Source: Tragulus kanchil
Taxonomy: Eukaryota; Chordata; Mammalia; Artiodactyla; Tragulidae
Length of the DNA stretch: 64,000 bases
Direction: 5' to 3'
NCBI GenBank assembly: GCA_022376925.1
Contig: JAIOJX010000025.1
Span: 6,665,141 to 6,729,140 of the forward strand
How positions within the stretch are numbered: the first letter of the stretch is position 1; the number at the start of each line of letters is the position of its first letter. The notes beneath the pieces were generated by a model. That model was not told the DNA's origin, made no database searches, and saw nothing but the letters and a program-made list of their open reading frames with translations. Below are positions 48,517-60,565 of this stretch, piece by piece. The translations under genes were made by a program, and so were the position numbers.

Positions 48517-49312
48517 GAAATATCAACAACCTCATATATGTATATTATATCACTCAGTGGAAGACAGCTAAGATAACGTAAAAATCCTCTTGATGAGGGT
48601 GGAAGAGAATGAAAAAGCTGGCTTAAAACTCAACCTTCAAAAAACCAAGATCAAGGTATCTGGCCCCATCGCTTCATGACAAATAGATGTGGGAAAAGTG
48701 GAAATAGTGACAGATTTTATTTTATTGGCTCCCAAATCACTGTGGATGGTAACTGTAGGCATGAAATTAAAAGATGCTTGCTCCTTAGAAGGAAAGCTGT
48801 GACAAACCTAGACAGCATATTGAAAAGCAGGGACATCACTTTGTCACCAAAGGTTTGCATAGTCAAAGCTATGGTTTTTCAGTAATCATGTATGGATGTG
48901 AGAGTTGGACCCTAAAGAAGGCTGGGCATTGAAGAATTGATGCTTTCAAAGTATGGTACTGGAGAAGATTCTTGAGAGTCCTTTGGACAGTAAGAACATC
49001 AAATTGGTCAATCCTGAAGGAAATCAACCCTAAATATTCCTTGGAAGGACTGATGCTGAAATGGAAGCTCCAATACTTTGGACACCTGATGAAAAGATAC
49101 GACTCACTGAAAAAGACACTGATGCTGGGAAAGACAGACGGCAGGAGGAGAAGGGAGTGACAGAATGAGATGATTGTATGGCATCACCAAATGGACAGTA
49201 GAATGGACATTAGTTTGAGCAAACTCAAAAACAGTAAGGACAGGGAAGCCTGGCATGCTTCAGTCATGAGGTCGCAAATGGTCAGATAAAACTTAGCAAC
49301 TGAACAACAATG
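48517..49312 (+). mobile_element. BovB, 5'-truncated, inserted in L1
   Basis: Starts just after the RT core and ends in a BovB 3' terminus (AACTTAGCAACTGAACAACA). L1 text resumes at 49313. Frames at 48676-48885 and 48972-49160 are decayed BovB ORF2. Copy at 49612-50407. Confidence 0.92.
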
Positions 49313-49611
49313 CACCCAATATAAAATCATTCAATAAATAAGACATATATTAACAGCCATAAAAGGAGAAACTGGGAAGGATGGAAGGGGAGATGACTCA
49401 AACTGATAAAATCACAAATGAAAAAAAATTATTCCATGCAAATACAAATCAGTAGAAAACTAGAGTAGTAGTACTCATATCAGGCAAAATCAACCTCAGA
49501 AAAAAGAGTATCACAATAGAAACAGAAGGACACTACAAAATGGCTAAGGGATTAACCCAAGAAGAAGATATATCAATTGTTAATACATATGACTCAATCA
49601 AGGTTGTGGTG

Positions 49612-50407
49612 GAAATATCAACAACCTCATATATGTATATTATATCACTCAGTGGAAGACAGCTAAGATAACGTAAAAATCCTCTTGATGAGGGTGGAAG
49701 AGAATGAAAAAGCTGGCTTAAAACTCAACCTTCAAAAAACCAAGATCAAGGTATCTGGCCCCATCGCTTCATGACAAATAGATGTGGGAAAAGTGGAAAT
49801 AGTGACAGATTTTATTTTATTGGCTCCCAAATCACTGTGGATGGTAACTGTAGGCATGAAATTAAAAGATGCTTGCTCCTTAGAAGGAAAGCTGTGACAA
49901 ACCTAGACAGCATATTGAAAAGCAGGGACATCACTTTGTCACCAAAGGTTTGCATAGTCAAAGCTATGGTTTTTCAGTAATCATGTATGGATGTGAGAGT
50001 TGGACCCTAAAGAAGGCTGGGCATTGAAGAATTGATGCTTTCAAAGTATGGTACTGGAGAAGATTCTTGAGAGTCCTTTGGACAGTAAGAACATCAAATT
50101 GGTCAATCCTGAAGGAAATCAACCCTAAATATTCCTTGGAAGGACTGATGCTGAAATGGAAGCTCCAATACTTTGGACACCTGATGAAAAGATACGACTC
50201 ACTGAAAAAGACACTGATGCTGGGAAAGACAGACGGCAGGAGGAGAAGGGAGTGACAGAATGAGATGATTGTATGGCATCACCAAATGGACAGTAGAATG
50301 GACATTAGTTTGAGCAAACTCAAAAACAGTAAGGACAGGGAAGCCTGGCATGCTTCAGTCATGAGGTCGCAAATGGTCAGATAAAACTTAGCAACTGAAC
50401 AACAATG
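49612..50407 (+). mobile_element. BovB, second copy
   Basis: Duplicate of 48517-49312. Its 3' end appears a third time at 51431-51548 through duplication 18. Confidence 0.92.
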
Positions 50408-50966
50408 CACCCAATATAAAATCATTCAATAAATAAGACATATATTAACAGCCATAAAAGGAGAAACTGGGAAGGATGGAAGGGGAGATGACTCAAACTG
50501 ATAAAATCACAAATGAAAAAGAAGAAGTTATAACCTACACCACAGACATACAAAGGATCAAGAGATTACTATGGGCAATAAAAGAGTGACCTCAAAGAGG
50601 TTGAATCAGGAAGACTGAATCAGGAAGAAATAGAAAACATGAATAGAATATAAGTACTGAAATTCAATCAGTAATTTTAAAAATTCCAATTGCTAGAAGA
50701 CCAGGACCAGACAGCTTCAAGGGTGAAGTCTATCAAACATTTAGAGAAGTGTTAATACCTATCCTTCTCAAAGTATTCCAAAAAACTGCAGAGGAAGGAA
50801 CTTCTCCAAACTCATTCCATAATGCCATCACCACCCTGATACCAAAACCAGACAAAAATATCACAAAAAGAAGTATTGTAAGCCCATATCAACTGATGAA
50901 TATAGATATAAAAATATTCAACAAAATACTAGCAAACTGATTCCAACAATACATTAAAAGAATCAT

Positions 50967-51231
50967 GGACTTCCCTGGTGGTCCAGTGGGTAAAGACACC
51001 ACCTTGAAGTGCAAGGGACACCGGTTCGATCCCTGGCCTGGGAAGATCCCACGTGCTGTGGACCGGCTGGACCAATGTGTTCAACTACCAAGCCAGAGCT
51101 CTGGAGCGCATGTGCCCAGAGCCAGTGCTCTGCAGTGAGAGAGGCCACTGTGATGTGAGGCCCACAAAGGCCAAAGAACAAAGATGGAAATAAATGAAAA
51201 ACCAATAGAAGTGGCCAAAAAATAAAAATAA
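50967..51231 (+). mobile_element. CpG-rich tRNA-derived SINE, 11-bp TSD
   Basis: Head GGACTTCCCTGGTGGTCCAG, A box TGGTCCAGTGG, B box GGTTCGATCCC; flanked by AAAAGAATCAT at 50956-50966 and 51232-51242. Several CpGs of the body have decayed to TpG or CpA. Second copy 52108-52372. Confidence 0.94.
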
Positions 51232-52107
51232 AAAAGAATCATACACAATGGGCAAGTGGGATTTATCCCAGGCATGCAAGGATTTGTCAGTATCCAAAAT
51301 TTAGTCAATGTGGTAATTACATTGACAAATTAAATAACAATAACCATGTGATCACCTCAATAGATGCAGAAAAGGTTTTGATAAAATTCAACATCCATTT
51401 ATGATAAAACTCTCCAGAAAGTGAGCATAAACAGTAGAATGGACATTAGTTTGAGCAAACTCAAAAACAGTAAGGACAGGGAAGCCTGGCATGCTTCAGT
51501 CATGAGGTCGCAAATGGTCAGATAAAACTTAGCAACTGAACAACAATGCACCCAATATAAAATCATTCAATAAATAAGACATATATTAACAGCCATAAAA
51601 GGAGAAACTGGGAAGGATGGAAGGGGAGATGACTCAAACTGATAAAATCACAAATGAAAAAGAAGAAGTTATAACCTACACCACAGACATACAAAGGATC
51701 AAGAGATTACTATGGGCAATAAAAGAGTGACCTCAAAGAGGTTGAATCAGGAAGACTGAATCAGGAAGAAATAGAAAACATGAATAGAATATAAGTACTG
51801 AAATTCAATCAGTAATTTTAAAAATTCCAATTGCTAGAAGACCAGGACCAGACAGCTTCAAGGGTGAAGTCTATCAAACATTTAGAGAAGTGTTAATACC
51901 TATCCTTCTCAAAGTATTCCAAAAAACTGCAGAGGAAGGAACTTCTCCAAACTCATTCCATAATGCCATCACCACCCTGATACCAAAACCAGACAAAAAT
52001 ATCACAAAAAGAAGTATTGTAAGCCCATATCAACTGATGAATATAGATATAAAAATATTCAACAAAATACTAGCAAACTGATTCCAACAATACATTAAAA
52101 GAATCAT

Positions 52108-52372
52108 GGACTTCCCTGGTGGTCCAGTGGGTAAAGACACCACCTTGAAGTGCAAGGGACACCGGTTCGATCCCTGGCCTGGGAAGATCCCACGTGCTGT
52201 GGACCGGCTGGACCAATGTGTTCAACTACCAAGCCAGAGCTCTGGAGCGCATGTGCCCAGAGCCAGTGCTCTGCAGTGAGAGAGGCCACTGTGATGTGAG
52301 GCCCACAAAGGCCAAAGAACAAAGATGGAAATAAATGAAAAACCAATAGAAGTGGCCAAAAAATAAAAATAA
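52108..52372 (+). mobile_element. CpG-rich SINE, second copy
   Basis: Duplicate of 50967-51231 in duplication 18, with its target-site repeats. Confidence 0.94.
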
Positions 52373-53915
52373 AAAAGAATCATACACAATGGGCAAGTGG
52401 GATTTATCCCAGGCATGCAAGGATTTGTCAGTATCCAAAATTTAGTCAATGTGGTAATTACATTGACAAATTAAATAACAATAACCATGTGATCACCTCA
52501 ATAGATGCAGAAAAAGGTTTTGATAAAATTCAACATCCATTTATGATAAAAACTCTCCAGAAAGTGAGCATAAACAGTACATACCTCAACATAATAAAGG
52601 CTACATATGGCAAACCTATAGCTAACATCATAATCAGTGGTGAAAAGCTAAAAATATTCCCTCCAAGATCAACAACAGACAAGTCGCCCACTCTCATCAC
52701 TTTTTTTCAACGTACTTTTGGAAGTCCTAGGCACAGCAATCAGAGAAGAAAAGGAAATAAGAGGAATCCAAACTGGAAATGAAGAAGTAAAACTGCCATT
52801 GTTTGTACTTGACATGCTGATATACATAGGAAAATTCTAAAGACACTATCAGACAATTGCTATGGCTCATCAATGAATTCAGTAAAGTTGCAAGATACAA
52901 AATTAATATACAGCTACATGTTTCATTTATATACACTAAAATGAAATACCATAAATTTACATTTGCCATCACATCAAAAAGAATAAAATACCTAGGAATA
53001 AACCTACCTAAGGAGGCAAAGTACCAGTACTCTGAACACTGTAAGATGCAGCTAGAAAAAACAGATGATATAAATTGTGGAAAGATGTACCACATTCTTG
53101 GGGAAAAAAGAATCAATAGTTTTTAAATCATCATACTAAGAAAGGCAATATACAGATTCAATGCAATTCCTATCAAATTACCAACAGAATTGAACCAAAA
53201 AATTTTTAATTTTTTGAAAACACAGAAGACCTCAAGCAGCAAACAAAATCTTGAGGAAGAAAAATAAAGCTGGAAGAATCACACTTCCTGACTTCAGTTC
53301 AGTTCAGTTTTGACTTCAGACTATATTACAAGGCTACAATGATGAAAACAGTATGATACTGACACAAAAACAGAAATATAGAAAAATGGGACAAGATAGA
53401 AAGCCCAGAGACAACCCCACATGCTTATGTCAATTAATCTATAACAAAGAAGGAATGAATATACAATGGCTAGAAGGCAGTCTTGTCAGTAAGTGGTGTT
53501 GGGAACTGGACAGCTATATGTAAAAAAAATGAAACTAGAACACTACAGCACTATATGCAAAAATATTCTCAAAATGTATACAATATCTAAATGTATAATC
53601 AGATATTATAAAACCCCTGAGGGAAAATATCAGCTGGAATATGTTTTTTGACCCATCCACTAGAGTAAAGGAAACAAAAACAAAAATAAGCAAATGGGAC
53701 CTACTTAGATTTAAAAGTTTTTACATAGCAAAGAAAACCATAAACAAAGTGAAAAGATGACCTATGGAAAGAGAAAATATTTGCAAATGATGCTTCTGAC
53801 AAGAGATTAATTTCTGAAATACACAAATAGGTCAAACAGCTAAATATTTTAAAAAACAACCCGATACAAAATGGCAGAAGATCTAAACAGATATTTCTAT
53901 AAGAAGACATTCAGT

Positions 53916-54180
53916 GCTTCCCTGGTGGCCCAGTGGGTAAGGACACTGCAAGGGGCATCAGTTCCATTCCTGGCCTGGGAAGATCCCACATGCCGCAGAG
54001 TGGCTAGACTGATGTGCTCAACTACCAATTCGGAGCTCTGTAGCGCATGCCCCCAGATCTGGTTCTCTGCAACAAGCGAGGCCACTGCAATGGGAGGCCC
54101 ACACAGGCCAGAGAACAAAAATGGATGAAAATAGATAAATGAAAGACCATTAGAAGTGGCCAAGAAAAAAAAAAAAAAAA
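53916..54180 (+). mobile_element. CpG-poor copy of the CHR-like SINE, TSD
   Basis: Head TGCTTCCCTGGTGGCCCAGT; long A tail at 54163-54180. The target site AGACATNCAG precedes and follows it (53906-53915 and 54180-54189). Part of the tRNA-like region is missing (GGACACTGCAAGGGG). Second copy 55043-55306. Confidence 0.9.
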
Positions 54181-54261
54181 GACATACAGACAGACAGCAG
54201 ACACATGAAAAGGTGCTCAACGATGCTAAATATTAGAGAAATGTAAATAAAAATCACAATA

Positions 54262-57120
54262 GAGGAAAATAACAGAATGGGGACGACTAAAGATCTCTAC
54301 AAGAAAATCAGAGATACCAAGGGAATATTTCATGGAAAGATAGACACAATAAAGGACAGAAATGGTATGGACCTAACACAAGTACAAGATATTAAGAGGC
54401 AGAAAGAATACACAGAAGTACTATACAAAAGAGACCTTAATGAGCTGGATGACCAAAATAGTGTGATCACTCACCTGCAGCCAGACATCTTAGAGTGCGA
54501 AGTCAAGTGGGCCCATTACTACAAACAAAGCAAGTGGAGGTGATGGACATCCAGCTGAGCATTTCAAATGCTAGAAGATGATGTTCTTAAAGTGCTACAC
54601 TCAATATGCCAGCAAAATTGGAATATTTAGCAGTGGCCTCAGAACATGTAAAAAAAATGAAACTAGAACACTACAGCACTATATGCAAAAATATTCTCAA
54701 AATGTATACAATATCTAAATGTATAATCAGATATTATAAAACCCTGAGGGAAAATATCAGCTGGAATATGTTTTTTGACCCATCCACTAGAGTAAAGGAA
54801 ACAAAAACAAAAATAAGCAAATGGGACCTACTTAGATTTAAAAGTTTTTACATAGCAAAGAAAACCATAAACAAAGTGAAAAGATGACCTATGGAAAGAG
54901 AAAATATTTGCAAATGATGCTTCTGACAAGAGATTAATTTCTGAAATACACAAATAGGTCAAACAGCTAAATATTTTAAAAAACAACCCGATACAAAATG
55001 GCAGAAGATCTAAACAGATATTTCTATAAGAAGACATACAGTGCTTCCCTGGTGGCCCAGTGGGTAAGGACACTGCAAGGGGCATCAGTTCCATTCCTGG
55101 CCTGGGAAGATCCCACATGCCGCAGAGTGGCTAGACTGATGTGCTCAACTACCAATTCGGAGCTCTGTAGCGCATGCCCCCAGATCTGGTTCTCTGCAAC
55201 AAGCGAGGCCACTGCAATGGGAGGCCCACACAGGCCAGAGAACAAAAATGGATGAAAATAGATAAATGAAAGACCATTAGAAGTGGCCAAGAAAAAAAAA
55301 AAAAAAAGACATACAGACAGACAGCAGACACATGAAAAGGTGCTCAACGATGCTAAATATTAGAGAAATGTAAATAAAAATCACAATAGAGGAAAATAAC
55401 AGAATGGGGACGACTAAAGATCTCTACAAGAAAATCAGAGATACCAAGGGAATATTTCATGGAAAGATAGACACAATAAAGGACAGAAATGGTATGGACC
55501 TAACACAAGTACAAGATATTAAGAGGCAGAAAGAATACACAGAAGTACTATACAAAAGAGACCTTAATGAGCTGGATGACCAAAATAGTGTGATCACTCA
55601 CCTGCAGCCAGACATCTTAGAGTGCGAAGTCAAGTGGGCCCATTACTACAAACAAAGCAAGTGGAGGTGATGGACATCCAGCTGAGCATTTCAAATGCTA
55701 GAAGATGATGTTCTTAAAGTGCTACACTCAATATGCCAGCAAAATTGGAATATTTAGCAGTGGCCTCAGAACTGTAAAAGGTCAATTTTCATTCTAATCC
55801 CAAAGAAGGCGAAAGCCAAAGAATGTTCAGAGTACCACACCATTGCACTCATTTCACAAGCTGGCAAAGTAATGATTAGGATCATTCAAACTAGGCTTCA
55901 ACACCTGAACTGAGAATGTGAACTGAAAACTTCCAGATATACAAGCCAGATTTAGAAAAGGCAGAGGAACCAGAGATCACATTGCCAACATCTGTTGGAT
56001 CATACAAACAGTAAAGGAATTCCAGAAAAACATCAATTTCTGCTTCACTGATTACACTAAAGCCTTTGACTGTGTGGATCACAGCAAACTGTGGAAAATT
56101 CTAAAAGAGATGGGAATACCAGACCACCTGCCTTCCTCCTGTGAAACCTGTATGCAGGACAAGAAGAAACAGTTAGAACCAGACAAGGGACAACAGACTG
56201 GTTCCAAATTTGGAAAGAAGTACATCAAGGCTGTGTACTGTCACCCTGCTTACTTACTTTAAATGCAGAGTGCCTCATGTGAAATGCTGGTCTGGATGAA
56301 GCACAAGTTGGAATCAAGATAGCCAGGAAAAATATCAAAAACCTCAGATGTGCAGATGACACCACCCTTATGGCAGAAAGTGAAGAGGAACTAAAGACCC
56401 TCTTCATGAAGGTGAAAGAGGAGAGTCCAGCTGTCCTAAAGGTCAACATTAAAATAACTAAGATCATGACATCCAGTCCCATAACTTCATGGCAAATGGA
56501 TAGGCAAACGATAGAAACAGTGATAGACTTTATTTTCTTGGGTTCCAAAACCACTGCAGAGGGTGACTGCAGCCATGAAATTAAAAGACACTTGCTCCTT
56601 GGAAGAAAACTTATAACAAACCTAGACAGCATATTTAAAATCAGAGACATATTTTGCCAACAAAAGTCTGTATAGTCAAAGCTATGATATTCCAGTAGTT
56701 ATGTTTGAATGTGAGAGCTGGACATTTCAGGGCTGAGTGCCGAAAAATTGATGCCTTTGATATGTGGTGTTGGAGAAGGCTCTTGAGAGTCCCTTGGACT
56801 GCAAGGGGATCAAACCTGTCAATCCTAAAGGAAATCAACCCTGAATATTCACTGGAAGGACTGATGCTGACGCTGAAGCTCCAATACTTTGGCCACCTGA
56901 TGTGAAGAGACGACTCAGTGGAAAAGAGTCTGATTTTGGGAAAAATCTAACAAAAGGAGAAGGTAATGACAGAGGGTAAGATGGTTGGATGGCATCACCA
57001 ACTCAATTAACATGAGTTTGAGCAAGCTCTGGGAGATGGTGAAAGACAGGGAAGCCTGTAGTGCTGCATTCCATGGGGTTGCAAAGAGTCAGACATGACT
57101 GAGCAACTGAACTGAACTGA
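54262..57120 (+). mobile_element. BovB, longest copy in the window, broken
   Basis: Once the overlaps are removed, this reads from the end of the endonuclease region (AATGGGGACGACTAAAGATC) through RT to the complete 3' end (GAGCAACTGAACTGAACTGA). The fingers/palm sentence is at 55770-56260. The catalytic box reads CADD, not YADD (codons from 56350), because TAT became TGT. Frames are short (up to 141 residues antisense, about 100 sense), so it is inactive. Inserted in L1. Doubled in part by duplications 19 and 20. Confidence 0.93.
55043..55306 (+). mobile_element. CHR-like SINE, second copy
   Basis: Duplicate of 53916-54180; here the 5' target site reads AGACATACAG, matching the 3' one exactly. 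Confidence 0.9.
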
Positions 57121-58350
57121 ACTAAACAATAAAGTATAAGGAAGAGAAATTCAGAAAACAACCCCACTTACAATTGCATGAAAAAGATACAAAACCTGTA
57201 ATCAGAAAACCATAAGATGCTGAATAAAAACTGAAGATGACACAAACAGATGGAAAGATGTACGTACAAAGTATACACAGCGGGGGTGTTCCAAATTTGG
57301 AAAGAAGTACATCAAGGCTGTGTACTGTCACCCTGCTTACTTACTTTAAATGCAGAGTGCCTCATGTGAAATGCTGGTCTGGATGAAGCACAAGTTGGAA
57401 TCAAGATAGCCAGGAAAAATATCAAAAACCTCAGATGTGCAGATGACACCACCCTTATGGCAGAAAGTGAAGAGGAACTAAAGACCCTCTTCATGAAGGT
57501 GAAAGAGGAGAGTCCAGCTGTCCTAAAGGTCAACATTAAAATAACTAAGATCATGACATCCAGTCCCATAACTTCATGGCAAATGGATAGGCAAACGATA
57601 GAAACAGTGATAGACTTTATTTTCTTGGGTTCCAAAACCACTGCAGAGGGTGACTGCAGCCATGAAATTAAAAGACACTTGCTCCTTGGAAGAAAACTTA
57701 TAACAAACCTAGACAGCATATTTAAAATCAGAGACATATTTTGCCAACAAAAGTCTGTATAGTCAAAGCTATGATATTCCAGTAGTTATGTTTGAATGTG
57801 AGAGCTGGACATTTCAGGGCTGAGTGCCGAAAAATTGATGCCTTTGATATGTGGTGTTGGAGAAGGCTCTTGAGAGTCCCTTGGACTGCAAGGGGATCAA
57901 ACCTGTCAATCCTAAAGGAAATCAACCCTGAATATTCACTGGAAGGACTGATGCTGACGCTGAAGCTCCAATACTTTGGCCACCTGATGTGAAGAGACGA
58001 CTCAGTGGAAAAGAGTCTGATTTTGGGAAAAATCTAACAAAAGGAGAAGGTAATGACAGAGGGTAAGATGGTTGGATGGCATCACCAACTCAATTAACAT
58101 GAGTTTGAGCAAGCTCTGGGAGATGGTGAAAGACAGGGAAGCCTGTAGTGCTGCATTCCATGGGGTTGCAAAGAGTCAGACATGACTGAGCAACTGAACT
58201 GAACTGAACTAAACAATAAAGTATAAGGAAGAGAAATTCAGAAAACAACCCCACTTACAATTGCATGAAAAAGATACAAAACCTGTAATCAGAAAACCAT
58301 AAGATGCTGAATAAAAACTGAAGATGACACAAACAGATGGAAAGATGTAC
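56202..58350. repeat. Tandem duplication 20, period 1087 bp, with 25-bp filler
   Basis: Copy 1 is 56202-57263 and copy 2 is 57289-58350. Filler 57264-57288 contains GCGGGGGTG and has no match nearby. Otherwise the copies look identical. The unit spans BovB RT to 3' end plus the start of the next L1. Confidence 0.97.
57289..58207 (+). mobile_element. BovB, second copy of RT to 3' end
   Basis: Duplicate of 56202-57120, with the same CADD box and the same stops. Confidence 0.93.
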
Positions 58351-59871
58351 TCGTGGACTAGAAGAATATTGTTAAATGACCATATTACTAAAGGCAATTT
58401 AAAGATTCAATACAATCCCAGTGGAAATATCAATGACATGTTTCTAGAACCAAGTAATTCTAAAATTTTGGTGGAAGCATAAACAGCCCAAACAAAACTG
58501 GAGGAATCATGTTCTCTGATTTCAAACTGTATTACAGAGTTATAGTTATTGAAACAGTATGGTACAGGCATAGAAACTCTCATAGATCAAAGGAACAGAA
58601 TACAGAGTACAGAAATAAACTCACATTTACATGGTTAATTCATATATGACAAAAGAGAAAGGGCATACAATGGGAAAAGATATTCTTTAAATGATTCTAC
58701 ATACAAAGATTCTTTGACTCTTAGATTCTTTGATTCTACATACAAAGAATCAAACTGAACTAATCTGTCACACTATGTATAAAAATTAAACTCAAACTGG
58801 ATTAAAAACTTACATGAAGACTTTAAATCATTAAACTCCTAAAAGAAAACATAGATGTTATGCTCCTTGGTATCAGTCTTAGGAATAATTTTTTGTCTAT
58901 CTCCTCATGCAAGGGAAACAAAATCAGAATAAGCAAATTGTACTACATCAAATTATAAAAACTTTTCATACCATAGGATACTATCAGCAAAACAAACAAA
59001 CAACTTACTAAATGGAAGAGGGAAATTACAAATTATACATTTAACAAGGAGTTAATATCTAAAATATATAAAGGACTCAACATCAAAAACAAAGCTTAAA
59101 AATGGCTAGAGGAACTGAATAGACATTTTTCTGAAAAAGACATTCCCAACAGGTACATACCCAACAGGCACATGAAAGATTCTCAGCCGTCACTAAGCAT
59201 TAGGAAAATGCAAATCAAAACACAATGAGATATCCCCTGGTACCTGTCAGAATGGCTATCATCAAAAAGACAACAGCTAACAAGTATTTGTGAGGATCTG
59301 GAGAAAAGAGAATCCTCATACATTGTTGATGGGAATGTTAATTGATACATCCACTGTGGAGACCGGTATGGAGATGCCTCAAGAAACTAAAAACAGAATT
59401 ACCAAATGATCTAGCAATTCCGCTCCTAGGTATCTATCTGAAAAAAAAAAAAGAAAAGAAACTGAAGGAATATATGCACCCATTTTTTTGCAGCATTACT
59501 TATAATAGCCAAGATATGGAATCAAATTAAGTGCCCATCAGTTAATAAATGGACTAAAATGATGTAATAAATGTTTTATACACACATATACACATACCTA
59601 AATACAAAGGCATATGCACAATGAATTATTACCATAAAAAAAGAATGAAATATTGCTATTTGCAACAGCATAGATGGACACTAAGTGAAATAAGTTAAAG
59701 ACAAATACTGTATGATTTCATTTATGTGGAATCTAAAAAACAAATCCCAAATGAATAAAGTTAACTACAAAAAAACAGAGTAATAGATACAGAAATCAAA
59801 CAGTTGGTCCCAAAGGGAAGGGAGGAGAAGAAAACTAAGTGATGAAGAAAAAGAGGTACAAAATTTTAGTT
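58208..59871 (+). mobile_element. L1 ORF2 C-terminus and 3'UTR, plus strand
   Basis: Begins in the ORF2 segment after the RT core (first copy begins near 57121) and runs through to the 3'UTR, where two SINEs sit at 59885-60553. It overlaps in L1 content with the preceding L1, so it is a different insertion. No intact frame. Confidence 0.85.
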
Positions 59872-59884
59872 AAATGAATGAGGG

Positions 59885-60211
59885 TGCTTCCCCTGGTGGT
59901 CCAGTGGGTAAGGACACCGCCTTGCAGTGCAAGGGGCGCCGGTTCGAACCCTGGCCTGGGAAGATCCCACGTGCCGCGGAGCGGCTGGACCCATGTGTCC
60001 AACTACTGAGCCAGAGTTCTGGAGTGCATGCGCCCAGAGCCGGCGCTCTGCAACGACAGACGCCACCACGATGGGAGGCCCACAGGAGCCAAAGAACAAA
60101 GACAGATGAACATAGAGAAACGAAAGACCAATAGAAGTGGCCCGCCTGCTCCCCTCCCTCCCCAACCTGACCCCCGCCCCAAATAAATAAATAAATAAAT
60201 AAATAAAATAA
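59885..60211 (+). mobile_element. CpG-rich SINE, first of a tandem pair
   Basis: Head GCTTCCCCTGGTGGTCCAGT, A box TGGTCCAGTGG, B box GGTTCGAACCC, body with GTGCCGCGGAGCGGCTGG, tail AATAAATAAATAAATAAATA. The target site AAATGAATGAGG stands before it (59872) and after it (60212). Confidence 0.95.
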
Positions 60212-60223
60212 AAATGAATGAGG

Positions 60224-60553
60224 GCTTCCCCTGGTGGTCCAGTGGGTAAGGACACCACCTTGCTGTGCAATGGGCGCCGGTTCGAGCCCAGGCCTGGGAA
60301 GATCCCACGTGCCGCGGAGCAGCTGGACCGATGTGTCCAATTACGGAGCCGGAGCTCTGGAGCGCATGCGCCCAGAGCTGGCGCTCTGCAGCAACAGTGG
60401 CCACCGCGATGGGAGGCCCACACGGGCCAAAGAACGAAGACGAATGAAAATAGAGACATAAAAAAGACCAATAGAAGTGGCCCGCCCACTCCCCTCCCTC
60501 CCCAATACGATCCCTGCCCAAAAATAAATAAATAAATAAATCTTAAAAAAAAA
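60224..60553 (+). mobile_element. CpG-rich SINE, second of a tandem pair
   Basis: Same family and orientation as 59885-60211, with many private differences, so not a recent copy of it. B box GGTTCGAGCCC. It is bounded by the same AAATGAATGAG site at 60212 and 60554. The minus-strand frames of up to 207 residues across the pair (59866-60489) are antisense SINE. Confidence 0.95.
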
Positions 60554-60565
60554 AAATGAATGAGT

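Larger units (their letters stand above)
48328..50520. repeat. Tandem duplication 17, period 1095 bp
   Basis: Copy 1 is 48328-49422 and copy 2 is 49423-50520. The junction lies in an A run. The unit contains L1 plus the nested BovB. Confidence 0.97.
50290..52579. repeat. Tandem duplication 18, period 1141 bp
   Basis: Copy 1 is 50290-51430 and copy 2 is 51431-52579. ACAGTA is shared by both unit ends (50290, 51431 and 52574). Two A runs are one base shorter in copy 1, both within about 65 bases of its end. Confidence 0.97.
48025..54261 (+). mobile_element. L1 ORF1 end and ORF2, plus strand, with nested insertions
   Basis: Begins near the ORF1-ORF2 boundary and runs through ORF2 (endonuclease region before 48500, RT near 50700-53100, C-terminus to about 54250). 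It is split by BovB at 48517-49312 and by CpG-rich SINEs at 50967-51231 and 53916-54180, and partly doubled by duplications 17, 18 and 19. All frames are broken; for example 50749-50940 is only a 63-residue remnant. Confidence 0.88.
53519..55769. repeat. Tandem duplication 19, period 1127 bp
   Basis: Copy 1 is 53519-54646 and copy 2 is 54647-55769. Differences: C-run near 53615/54741 and one base in the 5' target site of the SINE. The unit spans L1, SINE and the beginning of BovB. Confidence 0.97.

Noticed and set aside
56225..56650. 141-residue minus-strand frame
   Set aside because: Antisense shadow of the BovB RT/C-terminal region.
59866..60489. Minus-strand 207-residue open frame, longest in the window
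   Set aside because: It is the antisense of two adjacent CpG-rich SINEs; the same phrases recur in frames at 4627, 42374, 50963 and 53897, always in this SINE family.
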